A stretch of 64,000 bases of DNA from Schizochytrium sp. TIO01. Lineage: Eukaryota > Sar > Bigyra > Thraustochytrida > Thraustochytriidae. Location: the NCBI GenBank assembly GCA_004764695.1, contig SMSO01000035.1, positions 3,663,040-3,727,039 on the forward strand. Direction: 5' to 3'. Of this stretch, positions 41,721-54,900 are shown piece after piece. The notes beneath the pieces were generated by a model. It had not been told where the DNA came from. It saw nothing but the letters and a program-made list of their open reading frames with translations, and searched no databases. A program made the translations under genes and the position numbers. Position 1 is the stretch's first letter. Every line of letters begins with the position of its first letter.

Positions 41721-42561
41721 ATTCTTGAGCCACGACTAAAATATCCGGACTTGCGTGGCAGGTGATGAGGGACTGACTCAAGTACTAGGTAGAATAAATG
41801 ACTTCAGTACCTATCTGGAAAGGAAGGTGGTGCATGGCAAAAGTGAACGACGCAAAACAAGAATCTCTACGCATACAACTGGATCATCACCGGATTTTGA
41901 TTTCAGACGAGGATCTGACGTGGCTTGTGGTGGTGGCTTGCGGAGCCTTGCCTGTTGCTATTCGTTGATCCAGAAATCTAGCCGTACGTAGGATGCTGGG
42001 GTTAGTAACACTGGTGTCCGTCTTTTTTAGTGATATGGGCTAGCTACTTACGATATTTACTTGAAGTTTGCGCCGTTGGTGTAAAACTCGGAGTGTACCT
42101 ACGTCTTATCAGCGTCGCAAGTTATTCGACTACCATGTAGATACCAAGGTTTTCATCTTTGATTGAGCCACTGCCGTACCTTGATTATCTGCCAGGGGTA
42201 AATGCCACCCATGTTGTGGACCCGTGTCGTTCTGAAAAGAACTACAATTTAACCCAGCTCTTCGACAGCTCTCATGCGATTAATTATTCCCTTTTAAAAA
42301 TAAAAAATAAATGCCTGAGCGAGGTTTGCTAAATTTAGTAGGTTAGTTGGTACTCACAGTTTATTTCGTATTAATAGTCATTTGAAAGGACCAGAGCACT
42401 CAAAATTCACGAATAGATGTGCGAGTATCTCCAAAGTCGTTTGGTGGACCAATGGTAGTATCGACGGACGTGACGAATATGATTGAATTCTAGCTGTTGC
42501 TAAATATTAATTGAGAGGCTAACGTAGCAAAGTATATGCAAAAGCTTTGATTCAAGAGAGT

Positions 42562-45469
42562 TTAAGATTTGTATGTACATAAAAGTGAAGGCGACGAAGA
42601 AAGTCGAACCGGTATCGAGGGTAGAGCAGGGCTCGGTGAAATCATCACGAGAATGTTACGTAGGGTTTGCATCTCAGTTCTTGCTCTCACTCGGAACTCG
42701 TCAGATTCTGGATCGAGTTCCAAGTCGGCCATACCAAAATCGACGAAAACCGCTTTCTCCTGAGAGCCGCGGCAGCAAATGCTAGACCTCAAGATGTGGC
42801 CATGAAGAACTCCCATCGCGTGAATCTTCTCAAGAGCTTCAGTTGCTTTTCTAGCGAACCCATTGCAAAAGACCTCTTGGCACAGGGGGCGCTCTTCCTC
42901 GAATCGGGTAGCGAACCCGTAGAAAAAGTACTCATCAAGGAGGCCATAATCCACAATCTCTGGAATGCAATCTCCTTGTAAAGAAGCGAGGCGTTCGTAA
43001 ACCCGTGCTTCATTCTGGAGTCTCTCGACTAGACGGGCCTGCTTCCCCACGTCAGCGATCTTGAGGATCGCATTTTGAGTGACACCATTTGCTGGGAAGC
43101 TCACTCGCCATGTCGCGCCCGAGCTGACTGGAGTTAGAATTTCCTTACATGTCATTTCAAGCAGACTCATAGCTTTCTTTTTTACAGGTGAGCCAACCGC
43201 ATAATTTCGCAGATCTCCCGTAAAAGGCCTTAGTTAGTCTATTGGTGTGAAGGTCGGTTGTGGCAGAGGAGGTGGCATCTTTTTGGTCTTTCTGTTCATG
43301 TTGTAGACCTTTCGTGCTTTCGATGTTGGGTGCATCAGATTCGCAGACTACAGAAGGGTGCCCTTCCACATCTTTACAATGGTCTCGCGCTTTGCAGTCA
43401 TTACCTTGACACGGGATGAGCATTGCTCGCCCATCAACCTCGAGTGCAGGAACTGTATGCTGCGAAGCAATGAGAAGAACAAGGCCAATAAACTGGGGCA
43501 GCGTAAGCTCTGTGTTCGGTTTTGCTATCAAGGGCTGCTGATAATAGTGGTGGTAGTTTACTGGCATTGCATAATTCCACGAAACAGAAGGTGTGATAAG
43601 GATATTCCCGTTGCAGTCCCGGATAAATGCCGTAGTTGAAGAGCAGGTAGAGTATAGTCCAAAGTAGAGGCTTTTAGTCCTCATATAATTATACAGGCGG
43701 CGAATGACGGAAATCTTCAGGTGGAGCTCGGCGCTGCACCCTTGTCGTAAACAATTCTCGCTGCATTCATTAAGGTCAGATGCAGGAATCGACGAGCGAA
43801 ATGAGACCTGAGACGATTGCTCATGTTCTGTTGCCAACGCCTTACTTTTATTATTTGTGCTATTTACAGGCAATGTACCACCGCTGCCTAAAAAACACTC
43901 TCCTGCTGGCTTAAAATCGCCAAGAAGAAGATTACTTGTTAGAGAGGCTGTAGTACTTGCGAGGTTTTGTTCACCCAACTGACAAGACCCAAAATCGTTT
44001 CCTTGCAATTTAAGTCTCGCAAGTACGGCATCAAGAGAGGCCTTGAGGTGCCGGTTCGATTCTAAACCTTGAAGGTTGCTTATGAACCCTTGGCTTTTAC
44101 AGTAGTGAAGAAAATCTGCCATCGGCAAGAATTTTACTTGAACAGCTGGACTAGGTAAGTCCTCGATCCCAGAACCTACATTCGGCCCAGCCTTGACGAA
44201 TAAAAGCGGTGTACTGACTCGTGCAGCTTTGTCCAATACAGAAGCAGGAGATGCTGTTGCTGAAGAGAGTGGCTCCTCAAACGAGTCACGATTATGCTTC
44301 ATTGTCTCACTGGATGATTCCTCTGAAGAATTGGAGGCACAACCGGTTTGCTCTTGTCCTTCGGCTGTCGTTTTAGTTTGCTCAAAGTCAAAAAGCTTTT
44401 GGCAAACACGAAAGTACGAAGCTAGGAGATTCTGCTTGCTCCTTGAACAGGAGTTAAGATACGTCCAAAACGATTTTTGAGCATCTAGTCCTCCTTTTAC
44501 AGCCTTATCAAGAATCTGCATGCCATTGTCGTTTCCAGAGATCTCGGCATTTCCGTTGATCCGAGCGAGAAGCGCTTGTTTTTCAGACAACAGGGCTTCG
44601 TGTTCGCAAGGTTGATCCTGGGTTGGTTCTTTGACCAGGTGTGCTGTGACGGTTGCCATGGCGCGTGTTCCTGCGCGTGGAAGGCGTTCCGGAGAGCGTT
44701 CTCGGCGAGGTGTTATTGCTTGGGATAAAACCCCGCCAGTTCGAGCTGTAGACGTTGCAGAGCTGCTATGCCCATCACCCCGGATTTTGCTGTTAAGATT
44801 CGACAAGTGGGATTTATTCAGGCGAACATTTTCACTGGCCCTTATAGATGAGCCATCAAGCATAACCATGCCACAGTGACTGGTTTCCCATTTCTTGTCG
44901 AAGCCTTTCTCCGTGATCTTTGTTGGAGCTCGAGCAGGCGTTTCAAGATCCTGTACTGTCTTGATTGAGGGTACCACTGGAGCTACCATGGGGGATGGCT
45001 CTGGCTGTTCACAATCCTGCTCAGTGGAGATATTGAGTACTCGTGCTGATTCGGCCGCAGCGTTGGCACAAGCCTCGAAGGTCTCATTTAATGTAGCTTC
45101 GTCTTTCAAGAGCCGAGAGAGATCCGAGTAAGCTGACATATAGCACATCAGAGGTTTGAGTTGTACAGAACCAACTCGTTTTCTCCGCTCGCGAAACTCT
45201 TTGCATGCATTTTCATCTCCTCCAACTGAAGCTTTGATCAAGGCAATTAGCTTAGGGTCAACAGCAGATACACTCTCCCGGAGAGAGGTTTCCAGGACTC
45301 GCTTCTTCTTGGCAAGATTTCCCCGCTTTTCGTTCAGATGATTTGCCATCATCCGAGCTTTCTCAAAGGTCTCGATTATTGTCTTTGTTGCAAGGTTCTC
45401 GCGGCAGGCGCGAGACCCATTTTGCTTATTCTGCCTCGACTTTCCATTTATGATGACGCTTACTGCCAT
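42562..45469 (-). CDS. Crinkler/FunK1-like pseudokinase, two exons
   Basis: The gene is join(42562-43214, 43405-45469) on the minus strand, 905 aa. Without splicing it looks like two overlapping frames. Residues 1-580 are Ser-rich and partly coiled-coil, of unknown role. Residues 588-675 (RRLYNYMRTKSLYFGLYSTC, LITPSVSW, LPQFIGLVLLIAS) match the first half of the kinase-fold module of oomycete Crinkler effectors and fungal FunK1 proteins. Exon 2 carries the kinase half: Lys740 (AILKIAD), Glu757, IHAMGVLHGH and VFVDFGMADL (Asp847). The catalytic HGD/HRD aspartate is His828 and the following Asn is Ser833, so catalysis is doubtful. Start: the ATG at 45469; an earlier GTG is unlikely. The Crinkler link is from motif order, not a search. 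Confidence 0.72.
43215..43404 (-). other. Spliceosomal intron, 190 nt, joining the two Crinkler-like halves
   Basis: The donor is CAAG/GTAATG and the acceptor CCTTTTACGGGAG/AT, with a GACTAAC branch site about 19 nt before the cut. The phase is 1: G plus AT makes GAT (Asp689). The downstream exon is open 14 codons before its first ATG (LRNYAVGSPVKKKA). This supports a spliced join over a second start. Confidence 0.7.
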
Positions 45470-48400
45470 TATATTATTTCCTTGCACAGTTTTGGATTTG
45501 GTTGCTTGTCAGGTTAGGTGCTAGCCCTATATTGGTTGACGTGATGCGACAAGTCTTCTTCCATGCAAAGGACAGGATAATCCAAGTAAGGTGTAATATT
45601 GCCTCGCAAATATCAATGCAGAGTAGCAAAAGTTTCCTATCCCGCGATGTACGAGTACTCAGCGGTGTATCAAAGTACTAGTTGAACTGTACCTTTTAAA
45701 AGATTTCTTTGACTTTTTTTTTTTTCGGTGGGGATCACTTGACCCTTCCTGTATTGCGTCAACTTCCGCGCGTTTACAATTGATTCGTTACAACGCCTTT
45801 TTAGAAGCCAATCGAGACTTGCCTCAACAAGTAACAACAATTCAGCTAGCAGCAAACTGCAAAATAAGCTTGCTGTCTATTAGCACTATATACTCTGAAA
45901 GCAAAAACTGTGTCAGCTTGTGTGGAAACCAGCGCGTAGACCAAGGTATGCGTCTCAAATCACCGCTTTCCGTCGGTATCCACCTTAACGCAGCACCCTC
46001 TGTAAGCTCTTTCGCACTTCCTTGTAAACCTGACCCAACTAATGTCCACTTAGGCACTTCTAGCACACAGGCCCTCACACAGTCTTTGCGTCCTTTGCCA
46101 CCAACGCCAAGTCAATTAGCTACCTTTAACTAATGCCTGTTTTGCAAAGCAAGCCCCCAAGCCTGTGACAACTCTTTATAGCAAATTAAACTATCGCGCT
46201 CGGATGTCCTTCGCGACTGCCAGTCCCAACAACGCAAGACCGCCGCAGTTCTTATCAAGAACTGGCCTAGACTGAGGAATTAATTCCACGCTACGAGGGT
46301 AGTAGTGGGAACTTGCGGGATTTCTGGAACCTCAGGATCTTAGGGAACAACTGGAATATCGGGAACAGCTGGAACAGTGGGTGCGCGCTGGGAACGCCCT
46401 TTGAGAACACGAGCAAGACAAAGAAAGACAAACAAGCAAGCAAGCAAGCACGCAAGCACGCACGCGAGCTGCTGCCTGCGTCGCAGCTGGTCGCGAGACC
46501 GCTGCGCTAGCTACCCTTCAGGCCGGGTCCTGAGGACGCACCTCTTTGCTTTTTGGGCCTGGCTGGTGGTCAGGATCCTGCTGGTATTTGGTTTGCTGGG
46601 TCTCGTCTCGTGCGGGCTTCTGAGTTGAGAGACTGCCGCTTTGACGATTCCACACGCGCCAGAACTGTGAAATACTTGTAGTGGAGAATGGGGGGCAAAC
46701 TATTCTTTTTTGGTGATGGAGTTTATATGAGCCTCAGATAGCCTTTTTCTGTTTTCACTCTTTTTGCTAGGAATTCACTAAGCAATACGGTATTATAAAG
46801 TAAAAGAATTTAGCTAATGAGTGATTTCTCCCTCTTCTTAACTGCTACAACATTTTTAGCTACGCTTTAAAGGTAGGAATACAGAAATTTTCCAGTTTTC
46901 GTTTTAAATACATCAATCAATATTAAAAATGTTTCATATTTTATATTATTATTTTAATTTTTTAAAAATAACTTGTCAAGGCGGTTGTGCAAAAGTAAAT
47001 TGAATCGAGCGAGCTGTTGAAGGTTGGGCAAACGAACAGACAAAAACCTACCAAGCAAACGAACAAATAAAAAAACGTGCATACTGGTGAAAAACGACTT
47101 AGAGTAGGCTGGCGAACAAGTTCTGGATATATTCCAGGTCTTTAACAGCTCCAAGACGTTGACAGGCGTTTGCTTCAAGTTCGCCAGTCGAAACGAAAAT
47201 CTTCTCTAGTTTTTTTCCCTCACCTGTTTTTTTAAACTTTTCAATTGTGATTTATTTATTTATTCATTAATAGTTTTTTTTTTTTTCTGAACTTTTTCTT
47301 TTTTAGTTTTTATATTTAAAGACAAATTAAAAGTACTTTTTCGCTGACTCGGGTGTTCGCCAGATAAGAGGTTATGCATTCATGGAGGGGCTGCTCGGAG
47401 AAACTCGGCCAACGAGCAGGCTGGCTTTGGCAACAGGGAAGTGTTCGCCTGAATGGGTTTATCCGGTTATTTACCGCAGGTCTCAATCGAACAAACCAGG
47501 GAACTTCTGCATTTTTATTTTTTTTTAATTCATCGTGTTTTTATTATGTTATGTTTATTTATTTATAACTATAGGACCAAATCATTTTCTTGTTCATTAT
47601 TCTTTATTTCCTCTCACGAAAATCGTGTTTTTCTCTCATACTTTTTAGCGTGTAGGTACCGCTGGATCTGGAGTATAGACTATTAATGTCCAATGGTAGT
47701 TATTGCGCTACGAAGCTGGAGAGAGATTAGTCGCCAAAGGCATCTTTTCTTGAAGAGTTCAAGCTTGTAGAAACTACAGACTACATTTATAGTTCTGCCC
47801 TTTCAAGTTTATTTGTGTATTTCAGAACAAAATTTCTCTGAGGTGGGCTCCTCCATGGACACCTGAAGGGTTTCCCCAAACCTGGAGAATTTTAAATTAA
47901 TATATAATGTTGAAAAATCAAATTTATTCATCTGTGAAAGGCTCACCAAGACATTTCAAGCTCAGGTTGCGATTTGCGATGATTTAAAAAATGTGGATTC
48001 ATGATGATACCTTGTGAAAGAACTTGATTTCCTAGGCCATTTACTTGCTAGTTTGCCATCGATTATTCTGAGCTACTAAATAATAATCGAATAAAGGAGT
48101 ACAATTCTTATACCTAAAATACTAGATAGCCGGCTGATTGATTAACAGGAGCCCTGACACAGGAGAACTGATTGGAAATCTTGAAAGTGCAAGCCAAAGT
48201 CGCCGAAGAAATTTAGGGCACGAATTTAGATCATAAAATTGGATAATTCCCTCGGACGTACGTATGTTATCCATGTTTGAGGAACAAGGATGAGTATCAT
48301 TTCAGAATATGACGATACCATCATGTAAGCCACGCATGTTATAGAAATGTAATTTGGGGCGCTGTTTTTGTATAGTGACCGGTAATAGACCATCGTAATA

Positions 48401-48616
48401 TTCTCCAGTGATGAAGTGCGAAAATGGCAATGTTGAAACAAAGCAGAAGAAGTTTCCAGTTCCCCCCTAGGCTCATTATATACGTATATCACATTAACAT
48501 TAAATCGACAATATGTCTAGTTATCAATTGGTTGAATTGGCTGTGGCTTCTGCTCAAAGAGATTCACTCTTGAGTTATTATCGTCTGTGTTGTCGAGGTT
48601 GTACGACTGTACTCCT

Positions 48617-48644
48617 GCACCTGAAAAAAAAAAAGCAGGTGCTC
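48617..48644. other. Small hairpin with A-run loop
   Basis: Inverted repeat GCACCTG...CAGGTGC, 7 bp per arm, around a run of about 12 A. The function is unknown and it may be chance. Confidence 0.5.
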
Positions 48645-50024
48645 TCGGGTGGCATTCAAGCCTTTACAGCTTTATTGTAGCTAACTAGACACTCAGCACA
48701 AATTCACCGTGACCAAGATCGCGCATTTTTCTGATATCAATGATCCCTTTGGAATCCAACGACAGAGTTTTCATACTCCCGCCACTCCCAACTTTGAAAC
48801 TTTAAAAAGAGTTCAAGCAAAGTCAACTTTGCTCAAATTCTCCAACAGAATTTTCAACAAAATAAGACAAATCAAGGCACTCCGAGTCCTAATGCAAGTA
48901 TATACAACTCATTTTAAATCTATACGAAACAGAACAAACGCAAAGGGTGAAGTAGTTTACATCAAGTTTTCCTTCAAGTTGAGCTACTCTAAGTAAAAAT
49001 AACATTAACATAAACATGAACATTAATATAAACAAGAAAGATGAAGCTGAATTGCTGATAGAGGTAGCAGCTATCTAACAGCAATTAAGCAGCAGGTTCT
49101 CTTTAGAGCGTCAGCGAGCAGGACAACCTGCGAATCGGCTCGAGTGCCCTTTTGCAGAACGCGCTGCGGCCAAAGAAATAAACTTCTGGTTGGATAATGA
49201 ACTAACAAAGCTTCAAGTCGAAGCTCTTTTCTAGGACAATCCCAGCTGTAGCCATGGGCCTCAGAGTCGCCCACAACGATCTTCTTTGCCGCTGTGCGGC
49301 TTGTGCTAGAGAGAGCATTGCGGGTGCGGCGAGCGAGCGCTTTTCCCTGAATGCAGAAGACCAAAAGAAAAGGAAAAAGGAAAAAGGAAGACTAAAACAA
49401 AACTAAAACAAAACTTCAATTAAAAAACTTGCGCGTGCCCTGAAGATTTACGATTATCGACTGAAGACCATGACCATGAATCGATGATGATGATGATGAT
49501 GCCTTGGAGTTCAGGCTGATGATCAATGAGGAAGACCACCATGCATTCTGCCTGCGCTGGGAAGCGCGTCTTTTACTCTACCGCGTCGGCAGCTCGATCT
49601 TAGTTCAACTTGCAGTGCACGTATTTGAGCTCTTGGAGTGATCTTGATGATTTATTTGCACGTGCTAGCTTTCTAAAGAACCTTGCGGTCTCGCTAACTT
49701 TCAACGCATTGCATTCATTCTTCTCTTGAACGGGCGCTTCTTTAGGCCATCGACGGAGCACCTTGAGACAAGACCTGCGTAGCGGGTTATATAGCCGGCG
49801 GGAGAAGCAGGCGAACAGCTCTGGAGCTCTCGCTCACTCAGCAAGGAAAACGCTGCAACCTGGGGGAGGACAACCTCAGCTTCGTTGCATTGATTGTATT
49901 CAACTTCTGGGAGAGCAAAAAAGCAATCGCGCGACTTGGAGGGGCCAACTTACAGACAAAAGGCAGGCAGGCTCTAAGCTCAAGTTGAACTAAGGAAACA
50001 GAGAGACGGCTTTTAATTTAGTTC

Positions 50025-50115
50025 TCTTCTTCTTCTTCTTCTTCTTCTTCTTCTTCTTCTTCTTCTTCTTCTTCTTCTTCTTCTTCTTCTTCTACTTCTA
50101 CTTCTACTTCTACGT
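50025..50115. repeat. (TTC)n microsatellite with TAC variants
   Basis: About 25 perfect TTC triplets followed by TTCTAC hexamers. Confidence 0.93.
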
Positions 50116-51927
50116 CTTTAAAGCAAGACAGAACCTATCGTGTTGCTGTTGCCCACTGTCGCGGCGAAAGTGGCTTTTAAGTCGCTGTAAAACGGAGTGA
50201 AACGAGCAACTAAACTTACTCTCAAAGCGAGATGAGGTTCATTCAACTTATTCGCAGCTGCAAACGATTCTGTCGCTGTCCATATCAGTACTCAATACCA
50301 AACTCCACGAGAAGCACAGCTTTTACAAAGGAGCTATCTGTAGACGAGCCCTTGAGATTCCGAAGACTCGAAGGGACCTGAAGTCTTAGCGACGGACGAT
50401 GGAAACACTCGCTCACTCACTCACTCACGCACTCACTCGAAGAGAAGGCTGACTGGCTGGCATTCAAGACCTCCTCGAGTCAAACTCAATATCTTGCAAC
50501 ATCTTGAAAATATCCAACTCCATGACAAGCAGTCTTTACCCAAGAGTGAAATGGACATTCACTCCTACGAGTAAAATCGACTGATCGATTGCCGGCTCGA
50601 ATCCACGGCATTAGCGGAGATCCAACGTTCAAGAAATTCGACTTCAAGCTCCAAGATGGCAAAACTGACGAACTCAACGACCTCTTCTGCATCCATACTT
50701 TTTATTTTATTTTATTTTTTAATTTGAATATAAATTAAAAATATTACCTTTATTTATAGAACAAAAACACGTGCCGTCTTTTGATTTTGTTCAAAGGTTT
50801 TACACGAGTGTTATCCAATCTTCCAATTCAAAGTCATGGTGATTATTTTGATGTCTGCAAATAAAACATATTATAGAAAGCACTCTTGCTTGCAGGATGC
50901 TGGACGCGCCAGCTGATCCCACCTGAGGATGACAAAGAGCTTGCCAGCGTCTGCTCGGCTCGATTTGACTTTGCCATCTCGAGTCACAGGACTCACAGGC
51001 AGAGCTCCCATCGTCGAAAGCTGCAACGACCCATGGCCGGAAAACACGCATTCACGCGCAAGTCCAACCTCTAAAGATCGCCGTCGCGCGTGCTAGCTAA
51101 GGTACTCCCAAGAGGGAATTTTTTGTTCATTTTTTAATAGAAAAGTAATAAATCAAAGGTTTTATAACTTATGAATATAGAAACACAATTGGGCGCTTTT
51201 CCTTTTTGAAAACTCTGAACTTTAAGATGGAAATCACTCGAAAATACCTACGCAGGTAGCTACATACCTCAGCTAGTACCCATTCAACTTTCCATGACGC
51301 TGCTGCAATCGTTTTGCTCCTCTCTCAGCTCTTTTCAAAATTGCCTATTTTAATTAATTGCACTCGGTACTAGCAGCATAATGATTGAAGCTGTTCGCTG
51401 CGAGGAAATCTTTCAAGTCCAAAAAGAAGAAGACGAAGAAGCAGTAGCAGAGGATTACTTTCCTTCTCTCCGCATAAATATCATATTTTCATACCTACAC
51501 AAACTATAAAAATAGTAGTATTAGTAGCACAAAATGCAAAACAAAGTTATAGGCATTTGTTATATGTACCTATATATTTTTTAATAATTAGATACATTTA
51601 TTGCGCTCGATTTGATGTAGGAGCTGAGTTGTCGAGAAGAGCGAAGCCTGGCGTAAGTGGTGTTTTCCTAGGGCTGTCTTTTTGAAGATTGTGCCGCATC
51701 TTCAAGTAAGATAATTCATCATTTTTTATGAAAAGAACCAGGAGAGAACCAACGAATCAGGCAGCGAACAGCAGAGAGAGCAATCGAATGAGTTTTCAAG
51801 TAAGCCAGCAAAAAACAAAAACAAAAACAAAACACAATTCACATCGGAAATTAATACAACGCATTATTTAATTTAGAAGAAAAGAAAATACTTTCAGACA
51901 ATATGTGTAATCACTTTACTTTATTAG

Positions 51928-51959
51928 GAAAAAGAAAAAGAAAAAGAAAAAGAAAAAGA
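51928..51959. repeat. (AAAAAG)n microsatellite
   Basis: Five tandem hexamers. Confidence 0.88.
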
Positions 51960-54900
51960 TGGAATTTTAGTTGAACTGAATGTGCTACGAGCTGTTTTCG
52001 TTGCAGATGAAAATCAAGAGATGATCCATCTCATAGGCTATCCCAAGACCGATCTTTCAAAGCGTATTTGACGCTTCTGTCCACGAAAGATCGCATCTGG
52101 AGCCAACGCCGACCTTCGAACGCCGCAACTCAGCCACCTGATGGTTCTGTAATCCTCTGCAAAAGAGCGTAGCATAGTTGTAATTTTGCTATCAGAATCA
52201 CCTTAATCTTTTGCAACAGAATAGTTTACGTAAGTACATAGGCACTAGTACATTCCGGTTTTTCCCAAGTATCAGTGGACTCATACTCTAATAACAGGAA
52301 TATGTGCGGGGTGCAACGCCACCATTCTTCCTCAGATTCAACGAGTGCACCGACTCTGAAGGGAACATGGCCTCTACCATGGTACCGCCTTGGTCCCAGC
52401 ACGTGCAATTTAATTTATTGAGCTGCTGTTTGAATGCAAAACAAGCCTATCTGAAAATTATAGTGTTCGAGAATCTTAGCCAACGGCACGTGGTTGAAAA
52501 TGAGGATTTATCATAACATATTTCTGTAAAAATTCACAAACCTGTTTCAGGTTCACTAAGGGGTCTCTTTGTAGAAAGTATACTTATAATTAAAGAATTG
52601 TCAGTCACAGTCTTCAGCGGCGATACCAGGACATGTCATGCCAATGTTCATATGGTCTTACACATGCTAATTCATTTTTTTTTTTCATTCGACGTACTCG
52701 TGAGAATCGCGAATCGTGAAGCCGGTAGGCTGTCTGTTAGTGCTTCAGTGATCAAGAATAAACACCTCAACATTTTAAATTCAACGACCACATCAATTAT
52801 TATTTCCTGATTTCCAGCGGAACAACATTTTCTTTTCAAGTAAAACTGATCAAGATTGATTAGAGATCTCTATAGAATAAGTGAGATCAACTATTCGCGA
52901 TCATAGAAAATGACTTGCATAGCTCTACCCAAAGTCTTACAGACTGAATTGGACCTCGGCACAGCGGCCTGAACATCGATTAGATTCTATTCGCAATTAA
53001 ACACAAATTTCTCTTACGCTACACCATCAGCAACGGCTGTGTTCTCATGTAATAGCACTCCCCCCCTGCGTAAATAGAGCTTTTTACACAATTAAATTGC
53101 GTGTCAACTGATAGAGTTGAATTAAAATGTAATTTTCCCTTCTCGGGAAAATATCATTAATGAAATTTACTCGTACCCCTAATCAATTGCACAAATTGTC
53201 AAAGTTTAAACCTTTTCTCAATCCAAACTTTTGCATTACAACACCTGAATGTCTAAACGACTAATTTTTCTTCATATAAATATATATAACAAGGACTTTG
53301 TATATGAATTTGGGAATTTCGAGAATGAGTATTGTGGTAGTGGCCGCACGGCACGCGTTGCAAGTCCTTTGTCATCACTCTTTTGGAAATAAATTGGACT
53401 CTAAAATTGTAAATATTCCTAAATGACACAGGGGCCAAATCTTGGATTAACCACTCGGTGGTATGAACCAAGCATCCTTGTAAACACTCTGATCGAATTT
53501 AACATACAGAATAGTCATAACAGCATTTGGAGACGCAATAGTTCTGCAACTTAATTTCATAGAAGTAAATTTATAAATAAAAGTAAAAGGAGATCGAGCT
53601 CGTTTCGGCTTCTCGCTATTTCTAATACTTCAAATACTTCGCACCAAGGCGGCCTCAAACTTGCTTCTCGTTCACCTTTGGCAGCGCATGGTTGTGCATG
53701 TTGCAAGTAATCTATCACCAGGACTGTTTGCGCAGCGCCGAGAGATTAGTTTGATTGTTGAAGTGAAAGAAATACTTGAATAGTTGCAGTATCAAGATGA
53801 AAATTAAACAAAAAAAAACATATAATCTGAGCTGCTGCAAAGCCTCTTAGCGTCTAGCTTGAGACAGAAAACTCTGCAAGATTCTTTAAGCGTCTAGATA
53901 TGGTATGGTATGATATGGCTGGTCTCCAACCCCCCAATTTGCCTGGCTGCAAGACAGGATTGTTGAAAATGCCGGGATATGATGTTCGCTCCATGACTGC
54001 TTTGCAAAATCAATTTATAAATGAAACGGACGGTCTGTACCCACTTCGAGTTTCTTTAGAGCAGTGGAAACTTTCTCCGTCACTAGAGCTTCGTGTTTCG
54101 CCGAAGACTGCCGCAGCAAAGGAGTAAGTAGCCTTCCGGATTCCTTGGCCATGGGAATCCTGCGCGTCAAGTTCCGGTCTACCTTCCATCACCTTGCGGC
54201 AGAGCATTGTAGCAAGCTCCACCTTTGACACTGTGTACTCAGAAAGACAATCCAGGCCAGATTTTATCGAGGTCTGAAGACTAAATCAAACTTATCGAGT
54301 TATTGAAAACAAGCAAACTGTACCGGGGAGTCATTTCAAGGCTAGAGAGGTAGCAACAACTGCAAAAACCATCGACACACCAGCATACTTGCTGGTGAAA
54401 CATCGCAGCACAGCTTAGAAAAGAATCGCCCCGGGACGAGGAGTACTCTAAGAGAGTCTTGCGAAATGAGCTTTTGTTTCTAGCCAGAGCAACAACCGTT
54501 TCATCCTTTTTTTACCCTCAGGCCGCGAGACAGGCTTTAGAAGAAAATATACGCTGCGAATAAAGAACACCAGGGCCATATGACCTTGAGGATGTCCTGT
54601 AGAACGTCGATTTGGCATTCGATGAAGCTGCTTTGTGTCTTTGTCTGCTCGAAGTAAGGGTGAGTGGCGCTTGTAATCGTGGAAATTGTACTTGACTCAT
54701 AGAATATTTTAATTTTTAATATTCCATAACTCTTTGCATTATTTTGTGCGCCAAAGTAGTGCGAGAGCAAGCAACTTGAGAGAAAAACGAAGGTTTGTGT
54801 AGGGTTTTCATTAGGACATGCTCTATCAAACGCCCCGTAATTGCTCGTTTCGCAATTTCATTCAGTTTCTGAAATTGAAGATTATATTGTACTGCAACAT

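Larger units (their letters stand above)
34931..42561. other. Gene-poor, microsatellite-dense 7.6 kb region
   Basis: No gene is recognised. Many tandem repeats, mostly tetranucleotides (GATT, GTTA/ATTT, CATT, GAAC, CATA, TTTC, GAAT, TAATG, TACA, CTAG), are listed separately. Between them lie G+C-richer stretches (35.3-36.1, 37.5-38.2, 38.8-40.6 kb) with short frames that resemble no family. The epimerase promoter side is at the left end. Confidence 0.6.

Noticed and set aside
43157-43170. Bacterial-style 14-nt overlap between two genes
   Set aside because: An in-phase intron joins both halves of one kinase-fold module, so a single spliced gene explains it better.
50581-50625. GCTCGAATCC, resembling a tRNA T-loop (B box)
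   Set aside because: The T-stem does not pair properly, and no acceptor, D-arm or anticodon stem is found upstream.
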